This document shows, piece after piece, positions 10,641 to 22,400 of a stretch of DNA of 64,000 bases (positions within the stretch are counted from its first letter, which is position 1; each line of letters starts with the position of its first letter). A program made the position numbers and the translations under genes. The notes under the pieces were generated by a model, which saw only the letters and a program-made list of their open reading frames with translations, did no database searches and had not been told where the DNA came from. Source of the stretch: Lithospermum erythrorhizon (lineage: Eukaryota; Streptophyta; Magnoliopsida; Boraginales; Boraginaceae); NCBI GenBank assembly GCA_019722365.1, contig JADFUC010002090.1, forward strand, positions 1 to 64,000, in the 5' to 3' direction.

Positions 10641-12865
10641 CTGTATAGAAAACTTTCTCTTTATTTGAAGCATATTTTGAAGTATATTTTGAAGTGATCG
10701 ATTGGTTTACCTGGTTGTAGTCATTGGGTGGACATGGTTGGATTTATCGAGCCGGATGTGAGCTTATGTAATTTGTCTTCCTAGTGTAACGGGTGGGCCG
10801 ACTAAGGTACTCATGTGTATCATAGGCGAAAAGCACGAAAGAGATCGCGACAACTCTCGGATGGATAATGACCGAATCAAAGAACACTTCGTTGTAGAAA
10901 GTTAGTTTCACACTCAAGTGTTCGACAAAAAATACCTCAAATGGCAAACAACAGAAGGTTGGTTTACGAGAATTTCTTCTTTCCGTGCAATGAAATGGAC
11001 GTATTTATGCAACTTCATTGTGTTTGAAAAAATATTCACCACATTTTGTATTTATGAACATCAGAGAGCGGTTGGACGTTAGTTTGTACTATGAATGTTA
11101 GAGAATCAAATCTTCTATATCTTATAATAGAATCAAATCTCTATACAAAATGAGAAAGACAATTATGCCCTTAATTTATCACGTGAAAGCAATTTTAGCC
11201 CCTCTAATATTATGTCATTTATAACCTAATCTTTTCATTTTCTAAATATCATATAGCTAAGATGCTTAAAAATAATTGTAAACATACCCCCAATAAAGAC
11301 ACATAAATTGGCCAAAACTTTACACAACCTACTGGAATCTGATGTAAATCGTGATTTGCGAATAATAATGGGATGAATTTAGAAAGTCAATTACAGAGTG
11401 GGTAGAAATTGAAATAACCCGAAATTTTGATTCAAGTAATAATTAAATATTGCTCTCCTTAAAACAAACTCGAACTACACAAGTGTATAGTTAAGTACTA
11501 CTCATCCTTTCCCCTCCGAATTAAGCAAAGAAATCACACCTCATGCTTGCTTTCGGAACACCTGGTGCTTGTTTAGTTACTTCAAGGCTAAGTAACCTTA
11601 TTTAATCATAAAACCTCCATCCTTATCACAATCTTTTCTTCATCTCTTTCTCTCATCTTGGCCGAGATATACCCTCCCCTTTTTCCCAATATTTTTCTTT
11701 CATTTGATGCTTATTCTCTCATCTTGGCCGAGATATACCCCTAAAGTTTCTAACAAGTTTCAAGAAGGAAAAAGATATAACTATTTCATTTTATTGGTTA
11801 TATAACTAGTTATAACTATGTCAAGTTACTTTAATTAGCTAAACTCATCCCTTGTTCCATATTAGAGTTCGTATTTAATAGTTCAGACGGTTCAAACATA
11901 AGTATACATTATGTATTTACAAAGCATGTGAATTAAATTTGTCAAGTAAAGTAGTAAATTGATTGTTTATAATATACATAAACTAAATTATAGAATCATG
12001 GGTTAGTTTTAGTTTAATTATGTAATCGATTTTGGATAGTAGTATTCAATTTAGATTCTTGATATAATTAATATAGTTTGGAGTTTGATATAAATAAAGT
12101 TAAATGGGCATAAGACATATTATAAAACGGGATAAAATTTCATAAGTTCAAGAAAGAGTTCACCAATCTAAATTTATATTGTTAGTTAAAGCACAAAAAT
12201 AAAAGTAATTGTTATTATTATGTTCTTTGTGTGATATCGAGTAGTTGTTCAAAGAGGAAAAGTTATGGACTTTGTCAAGGAAGTATTTATATCACGTGAC
12301 ATAACCTTCATATATATTGTGTGTATGTAAGTTTCTGTATTATTTTACTACACGAGTTATCTAATGCTGAGCATGTGATATCGAGTCTGCTACGCCGAAG
12401 CATTATTATACGATCGCTATTTATATTCGAGATGCAGAGCTTACTCATATGAGGATCGTTGACGTGATTTGTCAGTTGGACTCTATTCAAGTTATTTGAT
12501 CCCTCCCGCAGGTCATGTGCCCGCTCATCAGCGTGGTACGGGAGAAATAGATTTTGCTCTGCCTTTTTTGTTCTGCTGCGTACGCAACGAATGCATTGTT
12601 TTTCCCATTAGGCGGCGACTCTAATAGAGGTCAGGGAGTGTAGTTATCAAGGTCGATGTGATATAACGGGATGTTATCAATCACAGGTAATTTATAGTTT
12701 ATTCATTGGATTATTTGATATGACATGTTGGGAGCGTATTATTGATTATTCGAGATGGATTCTATTACAATATCAGACTATACTATATGCGCATATATGT
12801 GATTAGTTATGTTTCAAGAGTAATATTCGGAGCTTTCTACCACCTCTTATTTTGGGGGCAACGCC

Positions 12866-13055
12866 TGTACAAGACCGGGTCGGGCAAGGCATTGCATTCA
12901 AGGATCTGGCCTCACAAACCACCACGTTTGAAGACGCTTTTGTCCTCACCACGTGCTCAAGCTGAAAACTTCTCAGCTGGTTACCCATCCTAATTATTCC
13001 CTGTGTCAAGACGCCTCAACACTGGAGTTCCATGATGTAAGAAGATCGTTACTGC
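12866..13055 (-). mobile_element. Inverted partial Cassandra-type LTR with 5S rRNA-like sequence
   Basis: Plus-strand 12968-13036 reads like the reverse complement of plant 5S rRNA: acttctcag, then ggttacccatccta, then a degenerate middle, then ggagttccatgat. The minus-strand TAGGATGGGTAACC is a well-kept 5S box C. The remainder resembles the reverse complement of the Cassandra LTR at 13491-13758. Its right side appears cut where the plus-oriented Cassandra begins at 13057. Confidence 0.55.
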
Positions 13056-13056
13056 T

Positions 13057-13758
13057 TGTAATAATTCGACCGTAAAATGTAAAGTGCCAAGTGATACGGT
13101 GATATGATTTAATCGGGTACACTATACCACCATCAAGATTCATTTTTTTCCTGAAGTTTCATCTCATGCTAACTCCAATGTTGCCGCTTTAATTCGAGGT
13201 AATTTGGGACGTATGCACCACTGTTTTCAAAGGAGCACGCGAGCGAGACAAAACGCACTGAGCACTGCGGTGGCTTGGCGAGTCCACCATCACCTAATAA
13301 CGTAGCTGCATCCGGTTCGCCGGGGCGGACGTTACAACGGCATGTCGAGCCGTCCGGAACCGCTGGTAATCCAAGCCACATGCGGTGCAAAGGACACCTC
13401 GAGCTTGTGAGCCACCTCTGTATCCTCACCTGACGGTACGGTCCCGGATGCGTCAGCGTCAACGTGACGCTGAGTATTTGCCGGGGGAGTTGTAACACCC
13501 GACCGCAAAAATGCTGGCTATGTTTTGAGGTATCTGATGAAATTTACCTATACCCACCAAGATGCATCTTCTTTTCTGAAGCTCATCCTATAAGAACCCA
13601 ACGTTAAACGTGTTTCGACTGGGTAATTCTGTGGGATTAAAGCGACCCATCAAAGTTTTCAACAGCACGCGAAATGTGACAAAACGCGCTGAGCATCAGC
13701 GGTTTCGCGAGGGCCACCCATCACCCATTAACGCACCGCGCGCCTGCCAGGTGTTACA
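13057..13758 (+). mobile_element. Cassandra-type TRIM retrotransposon with 5S-like LTRs
   Basis: Two direct repeats of 280 bp (13057-13336) and 268 bp (13491-13758) start TGTAAYA... and end GTTACA, flanking 154 bp of non-coding DNA. A purine tract (gccgggggag) sits just before the second repeat, as expected for a polypurine tract. A tggtaatccaagc motif near 13362 recalls an initiator-Met primer site but is 25 bp inside the repeat. The second LTR holds a 5S rRNA-like segment at 13583-13650, including agaaccc, cgttaaacgtg and a degenerate box C. A 5S-bearing miniature LTR element of about 700 bp is diagnostic of Cassandra. The 5-bp flanks do not match. Confidence 0.7.
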
Positions 13759-14201
13759 CGACCCCCCGCACTTTAAGAAAGGACGCTCATATGACATTAC
13801 CTCGCGCAGGAGCCGATTAATGCCTTAGGCATGCCTTTGTTGTGACATCTCAATAGTCTTTCCGATCGCCATCTTTGTAGCATTTTGCTCCGAGTTGTTA
13901 GTATTTTGGATCACATTATGTATATATATACATTTCGAGGATTTATAAATGTTGCCTTAGAGACTTATGAGTTTAATTGTTTTCGGGAGTATTTCAAGTT
14001 GTACTATTCAAAGCTCGGTGGTACGACATTTGTTTGACGATGTATTTTAGCGGGCATATTTAGTTCACTCACGGATCAAGTATATCATTATTATTATTTT
14101 GAATCAAGTTTTAGGTTGTCATCCATCTATCAGAATTTAAATTGCTCGGCATTGACAATGATCATAATCCTGGGCGGCCGACCTAGTAGCTGGACGTTAC
14201 A

Positions 14202-15620
14202 ATTTTGCACGTATATGTGTTTAAGATTCTCTGTGGAGTCACGCGTGGTTACGTGTTTCCAGTTTATTTTATGAAGTCAGAATAAGTTAAGTGTCCATTT
14301 CGTGGAGTCTATTCGGTTGAAAGCAACTGCTCTTCTTTCTTTCAGATTGCTGGTGACGCCACCTCGTAGGGAAATTGCGAGTCGGTGCTAAACAGCAGAC
14401 TCTACTGCTGGGTAAGGAAATTACAGGCTAATGTTCGCTGCAATATGTAGTATTAACCGACGCCGCTAAGTAGCCATAAAGGCGAAACAAGTGGTTCAGT
14501 TCACAACATGTATCGATGCCAAGAACTGTGGAACCAACCACTGCACATCTCAATCAACCACGTTTCACAAGTAGTGAGTACCCACCTCTTATATGTAACT
14601 AAATGAGTTATAAAGTAAAGATGTTTGATCGCTTCTTAAAGAGATCCACCAAAATTTTCTGCTGCACTCCAATTCAAGCACTTGAATTTATCAAAGATTT
14701 GAATCCATATTTGAACCCCATGGTATCGTAGGTAGCCGAGACGGAAGTCATAGCTTGTCACTCTACGGGAAGACGTGAACGCGGGGGAACATTTGTCCTA
14801 CTTTAACCACTGGCCGAACAAAAAGGTCCGCTTCTCGACTGGGAGCCGCCAGGTATTATTTACCGAGAATTTTGTCTTAGTACCCATATGCAAACTTTGA
14901 AACAGAAACGACATAAAGGAATCATGTGGTTTGAATGATTATGAAAGTATGAAAGAGGTTTAATGAACTCGTCAAGCTTGGCTTCTGATGTACATATCGG
15001 GTGAGCCAGTAAAAAGATTCAACATTTCGTGACTCGAATACTGAGATTCGATTCAAGGTTACACGACTTATTCAACCGTTAAATAGTCAAAATCGGCCAT
15101 TACAAAAAGAGAAAAGGAACAAGTTGAATTTCGTGATCGCAAAGATAATAAAAGGGGAAACCAATATATAACTGGGGAGCAGAGACGTATTTAATTATGT
15201 AGTTCAAGGACATCCGATACAACAAAGTCGATTTACTCAGAGTCAATTTAGATCTCCCTGCTGTAAACTTCAATTTAGCCTGCCAAGACTGGCAACAATC
15301 AACTGATACTATAAGGTTCGAGGATCTCGCGAACCTATAGCGGAGACAAGAGTTCGGTAGATGCTTTCGCCAGGGTAGCCCTAATCATATGGCTCGGAAC
15401 CGCCCACTTTATAGTTATTTCGCTTGGGACAACAACCGTGACATATTGCTATTCATTGTCCCCAGCCTCGTGCTTAGTAGTAGTTTCGCACTCTCAGTTA
15501 ATGCAATCAAGTTAGAAGTGAATTCAAGCGTGGACGCCAAGGACGGTTCGAGGCCGAATAAATTGGGTGGGACGCTGACCTCGAGTAGTCAAAGGCACGC
15601 AAGGCTGACGGGCTGATATT
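14202..15620 (+). other. Chromovirus leader/gag region, no recognisable gag
   Basis: This lies between the 5' LTR and the protease. No zinc knuckle or gag motif is legible on either strand. The short open frame at 15389-15616 resembles nothing I know. The position implies gag remains. Confidence 0.4.
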
Positions 15621-15630
15621 CACGCTATCT

Positions 15631-15921
15631 GTGAGGAAGTTTCAAAATTCACCTAAAGTTGTTACAGGTACCTTATCTTTATTTGAGAAAGAAGTTAAAG
15701 TTTTATTTGATTCTGGAGCAACGCATTCCTTTGTCTCCACAAGTTTCTCACATCATATTCCTCTATCTCGAGAAATTCTTTCCTTTCCCTCAGTTTACAC
15801 TCATGTAGAAAGTCTCTTCCGATTTCCTCAAATACTTAGAAATTATGTGGATTTACTTCCATTTGAAACGACGACTTCAACATTATTTGGTACGGATTGG
15901 TTGGAAAACATCATGCCATGA
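15631..15921 (+). pseudogene. Chromovirus aspartic protease fragment
   Basis: The open segment includes VTGTLSLFEKEVKVLFDSGATHSFVS in conceptual translation (key residues FDSGA at about 15706-15720). FDSGATHSF is the retropepsin active-site motif of Ty3/gypsy elements. It would cut the Gag-Pol polyprotein. The frame closes after the next degenerate block (LFGTDWL..), so no functional polyprotein is possible. Confidence 0.75.
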
Positions 15922-16127
15922 TTGACCGCTATCGTGGGAGATTGTGGATGTAGTCCGGGTTACCCACCCATTTTCTGCGGGATCGGTGAACACTTCCTCG
16001 GCCGCCATTTTCCTTTCGCACGAAGCTTTTAAAAGAAGCGGACGCATCATTATCTTGCTCATGTGTTTGACATGGAGAAATCAAGTGAACCGGAGGATGT
16101 TTATAAGGTAAAAGCAGAGTATGTCAC

Positions 16128-16700
16128 GTGTTTCCAAGAATTGCTCCTGCATTCCCCCCCAAGGAGAAGTTGAATTTGGCACGATATAATTCCTTGCATT
16201 CTCCAATTTCTATGGCCCCATATCAACGGCTCCTCGGAGAATTAAAGGAATCAAGACTCAATCACAGAATCGCTGATAAGGATTTCTTATCTGATCTAGC
16301 ATTCTCTGGGTACTTGTTGTATGTTAAAAAAGAAAGATGGAAATTTTGAGGCTCTTATATTGATTATCGAGTAGTCGAACAAGTGTAACTATTTGAAATC
16401 TAGAATTTCACCCAAAATTGACGAGTTTGTTCGACCAAGCAAGAGGTACTGATATTTTCTAAGATCGACGAGATCGGTACCATCATTGAAAATTAGGGAT
16501 AAGATGTTCCAAATCAGCATTTAGGACTGAGTACGTGACACGACACTATGAGTTTTTAGTGATGCCATTTAGGTTAACGAATGCCTGCAGTTTTTATGGA
16601 CTTAAATTTAATCGGGTAGTTCGTCTCTGTTTGGATAAATTTATAAGTATGCTCATTGATGATTTTTGGTGTATCTATATACAAGAGGAATACGCAGGTT
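16128..16700 (+). pseudogene. Chromovirus reverse transcriptase fragment
   Basis: ISMAPYQRLLGELKE (about 16206-16250) matches the conserved PISKAPYRMAPAELKE block at the RT start, and LYVKKE follows. MPFRLTNA lies at about 16562-16585 (MPFGLTNAP in the family). LIDDF at about 16652-16666 corresponds to the FIDDIL catalytic block. The frame shifts several times between these blocks. Confidence 0.7.
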
Positions 16701-17099
16701 ACTTTCTATAATTATTTTGGAGACTTTGGGCGCGGAATCAATTATTTGCTAAATTTTCTAAGCACAGTTATGGTTGGAGAAAGTATGTTGGGACACGTAA
16801 TTTCGTGTGAAGTATTAGTTGATCCTCGAAGATAAGTAGTGATTTAATTTGAACGACTGAACCAAAGATGATTCCAAGCCGGTAAGTTTTCCGGGTTTAG
16901 TTGATACCATAGACGCTTCATAAAATATTTCTCACCCTTTCCTCACCATCACTCAACCTGACTCGTAAAGGTGTATCATTTGCGTGGGAGGACGACAGTA
17001 TCGTTTTTAATGTATTAAAGGAAAAGCTAACTTACCCAGCTCTAACTTTTCCGTTAGATTCGCAGAGTTACATCATTTACAAATAATTTCCCATCAAGC

Positions 17100-17389
17100 T
17101 GTGGTGCTATAATGCAAATGGTCGAGCGATAGCCTTTCCACATCACGACATCAAGAACCATGCAATTATCCAACATGATCCGGAATTGGCCGCTATTGTT
17201 CATGCTAAGATTGAGACATTACTGTATGAGCCGACATGTCAAATTTTTACGAATCATAAGAGCTTGAAATACCTTTCCACACAAAAAGATTTGAATGTAA
17301 GGCAAAGAAGGTGGATGGAGTTTATCAGTGATTATGATTGTTTTATTGAATATCATCCAGGTAAAGCCAATGTAGTCATTACGCATTAA
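17100..17389 (+). pseudogene. Chromovirus RNase H fragment
   Basis: The motifs DPELAAIVHA, then TNHKSLKYL, then QRRWMEFISDYD and YHPGKANVV run in family order. The usual TDHKSLKY has become TNHKSLKY, which removes an acidic position that is normally conserved. Ends with a stop at 17387. Confidence 0.75.
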
Positions 17390-17538
17390 GTCATAAAGAA
17401 AACTCTCTACCTTACAATTATCGGTCAAGGATCCAATAGTCGAGCCGAAAAAGAATTGGTATTAATTTTAGAGTCACAACAAAGATGAAAAGCTACAAAG
17501 ATAACGTGATAAGTAGTTAATGGCAAGAATCCCGCATT

Positions 17539-18260
17539 TTGCAATCAGCATTTACTGAATGTTTACAATGTACGGCAGATATTTTACCCAACTCGATGAA
17601 TCAAGAGAAATTTTGGAAAGAAGCCCATAATGCTCATATAACATGCAATCCCGGTAGTACTAAGATGTATCGTGACTCGAGAACGTCCTATCAGGCCAAA
17701 AATGAAAAAGAGAGATCACAATTTGTAGCTGCAAGGTTTGAATTCGTCAACAGATAAAAATTGAACATAGACATTTAGAACACATTACACATGGATTTTG
17801 CCGCTACCAAACATTTGGGTTAAGAACGACGGTATTTGGGGCGAGCAGTTGATAGGCTGTCACCATTTTATTCCAATAAGATCACCTATGGTCCCGAACG
17901 CTACCAAAGTTATATGCTGGATCGATTGGTACGAATTAATACCGCAACCATCAGGTCGATGTAGACGCTAGATTCACTTCACTCTGGCTTTCTGAGAGGT
18001 TTTCGTGAAGCAACGGGTTCGAGGGTCAATCGGTACTTAATTTCACCCCAATCGCATCAAGTACCGAAAAGAATCAATTCAAACACTCGAGGATATGTTA
18101 CGACCGTATTAGATTTTTCCGTCATTGGGACGATGAATTACCAAAGATGGAGTCATAATAATAGTTTCCATGGCACTATCGAATGTCACTCAAGCTCTTT
18201 ATGGGAAAAGATGTCGAACTCCAGTGTGTTGGAATGAAGTAGAGATTGGAAATATATATG
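17539..18260 (+). pseudogene. Chromovirus integrase fragment
   Basis: KEAHNAHITCNPGSTKMYRD (about 17618-17677) corresponds to the integrase zinc-binding HPGSTKMYRDL block. The end of the catalytic core is recognisable at about 18180-18250 (ALYGKRCRTPVCWNEV after frame correction). Several frameshifts and stops lie between them. Confidence 0.65.
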
Positions 18261-18519
18261 GTTCTGAGGTAGAAAATCAGAGAGAATAAAACTCATACAA
18301 TAACACTTAAGAACGGCAATGCCATTTACAAAATAAATATGTCATCGTCATTTGATGACTGAAGTTTTGAAATCGTGATAAAGTGTTTTACGGATTCGAA
18401 AGGTGTTTAAGATTTGGCAAGAAGTGAAAATTGAGCCTACGATATATTGACCATATGAGATTATCATAAAGTCGACAAGTTGGGCGATCAGAGGTTTACC
18501 TCCGAACTCTAGCTTAATT

Positions 18520-18800
18520 CATAATATTTTTCATGTATCTTGTCTTCGAAAATATATTCCTGATGAATCTCACATTCTAAAGTCTCAGCCAATTGAACTT
18601 AAAGAAGATTCATATACGAGGGAATAACCCAGAAAATCTTTAGATCGTATAGGCGTATTACACAATACAAGTTATTACTCTAGTCAAAGTGGCATGGCGT
18701 AATCACGCATGAAGAAGTTACTGGGAAAGAGAAGAAGACGTTAAGATTCGTATCCATACCTCTTAAATGGATGGCTGTTGGTGAGGCCAGATATGTTTAA
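18520..18800 (+). pseudogene. Chromovirus integrase C-terminus with chromodomain-like tail
   Basis: The pieces LRKYIPDESHI (about 18547-18580), VKVAWRNHA (about 18684-18710) and WEREEDVKIR (about 18723-18752) are the conserved chromodomain end of Tekay/CRM-type integrases. The frame is broken between them. This supports the chromovirus assignment. Confidence 0.65.
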
Positions 18801-19451
18801 ATTTCTGAGGACGAAATTTTGTTAGTGGTAGACTAAATAACCCGAAATTTTGATTCAAGTAATAATTAAATATTGCTCTCCTTAAAACAAACTCAACTAC
18901 ACAAGTGTATAGTTAAGTACTACTCATCCTTTTTCCTCCGAATTAAGCAAAGAAATCACACCTCATGCTTGCTTTCTAACACCTCGTACTGCTAAGACTT
19001 CAAGTGCTAAGTAACCTTATTTAATAATAAACCTCCATCCTTATCACAAAATCTTTCTTCATCTCCTCTCATCTTATTTGTGCTATCCCTCCTTTTCCCC
19101 AAAATTTTTCTTTCATTCGAACTTATTCTCTTCTTAAATCATACCCCTAAAGTTTCTAACAAGTTTCAATAAGAAAAAAGGTATAACTATTTTATTTTAT
19201 TGGTTATATAACTAGTTATAACTATGTCAAGTTACTTTAATTAGCTAAACTCATCCATAAATGATATTAGAGTTCATATTCAATAGTTTAAGATGGTTCA
19301 AACATAAGTATGTCATTATGTGCTTACAAAGTTATCTAATTAAATTCTCAATAAGTAATGTAGTAAATTGATTGCTTATAATATACATAAACTAAATTAT
19401 AGAATCATGGGCTGGGCTTAGTTTAATTATGTAATCGATTTTGATAGTCGT

Positions 19452-22400
19452 TGTAATAACTCGCTTCCATATGTGCATTATTATAATATTATTTTGGGGT
19501 TGGGGGTTAAGTTTATGTTCGAATGTTATTGTTAAACTGGTATTTGGTAAACTAAACCGAAAACTGAACGTAGACCTTTCACAACTCTAGAAATATCTTT
19601 GCACTAACTCCCATGTTACTTCATCATTATCCACTCACCAACTCATCTTCTTCCTTCCCCTACTGTGGCCGAATTTCCCTATTTTCCCTTGATTTTTCTT
19701 CCATTTTCTTTCATCTGAAAGATTCTACTTAAAATTTCTTTGGTAGCTTTTCCTAGCCATCCTCTCTACGCTTTTAAAGGTAAGAAAGCTCGAATCTTTG
19801 AGTATTTCAAGAATCTTCGGTGATGTTGACTTTTGGTTACTTCGAAAGGACCTTAGGTTTTGATATCGATAATGTATGTAACGCCATCTAAGATTAGGGA
19901 TTATAGTATAAGAGGGAGATAATCGATTTATGGGGTTGAAATATTGAGAATTATAGTTGAATTTTGTTGACTTTTTCTAAAACGGTTTTAATATGGTATA
20001 AGTGTACTTCGACTTTATTATAGCTTGTTTCGGAAAGCGTAGTCATGATTTATATGCGATTAGAGAATTAGGATAAAAATGGAGTTTTGTAAGTTTGAGT
20101 AGTTAAATGGGTTTCGAGATTAAAGATGGTTAGAAATAGGATGATTAGTTGTTAATATCTGAATCCTTTATGGCTTTTTTGAAACTAAGAATCGAATCCT
20201 CAATCATTAAACGGAAAGTTGTGAACTTAAGTTGAATAAGGTTATAATGAGAACTTTCAAGGTTATTTTGGGAGTATAAATATGAGATAAAATAGATAAG
20301 AATGTTATATTACTAGTTGTTTATTATAAGTAGTAATTATAATTTTGAATTCTTGTTTTCAGCGCTGACGTTGAAAGGTCTGTTGTCGGGACAAGGCTGG
20401 AGTTTTTATATAGCTAGTCGAGGCGAGTATCTATCTCACGCTTTGTTGATTAACTACTTGATTACTGACATGTGTATCTTTATATGTGATTTTGTGTTAA
20501 ATTATATGTCAATATGCATCAGGGTCGAAGTCAGTTTGGGTTGTGTCTCAAGTGTCTCACGGGTCGTGACAGTGTTTTCGAGCGACGCTGAATCGTGACA
20601 GTAAGACTCTATACGAAGTTGATGGTGTTTGGTCAGACCTACCGAGGTCAAAATCAGCCATCAACCCGAATAACGGTATCACCAATCCATTGACAACAAT
20701 AAAGCCATTTAACATCATAAATAAACAATACAACTCGTCCATCTACGAACTAACCAAAACTACAACAACCGAAAAGGCAACAATATAAGTAATAACATCA
20801 AACAACGAAGTTTTACAACTCGGCACAACAATAATTATTAAGACAACAAACTCCAAAGAAGATAAAAGTACGACCGCTGAGGTCTTCAAGCCACTATCGC
20901 CACCTACTCCGGCACGCAGCCTACCGGCCAAAAGATCTCTGGCCATCCAAAGAACAACCTGCATAAAACACCCTACTAAAGGGGAATAAAGGAGTCGCCT
21001 ATGAAGTTCTATTAATACAAATATCACAGAAATAATCCACCACTCATACACACAAGGATAATTCAATTCTCTTACCTAATTAACGACTATACACCTCAAG
21101 AGTTATATTTTATATGCTACCCTCGACAAGACAAATCTTTCCTTAATGGCTTTCCGACTATCACTAACAAACCCACACCACGTCAACAACTTACTCACAG
21201 TACACCTTAGTCACAAGAGATATTTCTCTATTTGTTATCCTTCTTAAGTACAACTAATTCCCGATATTATATACAACTCTAACATACAACAACTCAACAT
21301 ACCACTCAACATTTCACAACTCAGACATACCCACCAAACATACAACATCACACCAAACCTACACAACTCAACCAACTATCTTTAGTTCACCTTAAAGTGC
21401 TACTCCCAATCATAGTCATACACCTCCTATGACATCTGAATGTTTATCATAAGAATCTCCAAATCGTTTCATTATCTTAATACAACTTCTAGCAAACTTA
21501 CGATTAAATCAAGATACCAAGATTTTAATTATCTCGCCAAATTTTCATTTATTATAATGGACTTATTCACTCTACCCAGATCAACGTTGTGGTTAGATCA
21601 TAACTTATATACTAACACGTTTGAATCCAACTTTCCACCATATATAAAATATCATCAACATCATCTATAGATTAGCATGAACTTCGGTTTATAATTTTTG
21701 TACCTACTGTTCTCATTCAAAAGTTATCTCAACCATTAACCAACTCAACTTTTAACCTTAAAGGATGTATAACGACACACCAACCTGGGGATCCACAAGA
21801 AATCGATAATATCACAGTCATAAAAACATATCACAAAACAATTTGGTAAAGTCTAAACAACATGTAATACAACCGAATAGACCCAACACAACCACCCTCG
21901 ACAAATACGAGACTACCCAACACAACCTTTAAAGGATGTAATACAAACCATGTACTCCACTCAATCGAATTCAACGACTCCATCAACTCAATCAACGGTG
22001 TCCGGATCAACACGCCTTCAACTCAACCAACTCCTATCAACTCATAACAACCCTATCGACTCGACATCATCCGGATTTCTGGCACGCAGGAGAAACTTAC
22101 GTCACGACATGTTATCATCGAATCGTAACGAGGTACGTATAAATCACCAATCAGAACGAAGACGTAAGAATATAACGGAGCAATACAACTCAACAACAAC
22201 ATCAACTCATATACAACTCTTTCCCACACGGTACTCAACATCACCCCCAAACACCTATATCGACTTACGAATACGTATACAATCCAACAACTCAACCCAC
22301 AACACACTTCGTATCAGAAAGCACAAGGCAACCACAACTATATTAATCCTCGATAAACCACATACACGACTCCAACACATCCACACATCATACCATGCCA

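Larger units (their letters stand above)
11410..14201 (+). repeat. 5' LTR of the chromovirus
   Basis: It starts TGAAATAACCC and ends GGACGTTACA, followed by 'attttgcac', a possible degenerate primer-binding region. It carries the Cassandra cluster (about 12866-13758), which the 3' copy lacks. Confidence 0.7.
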
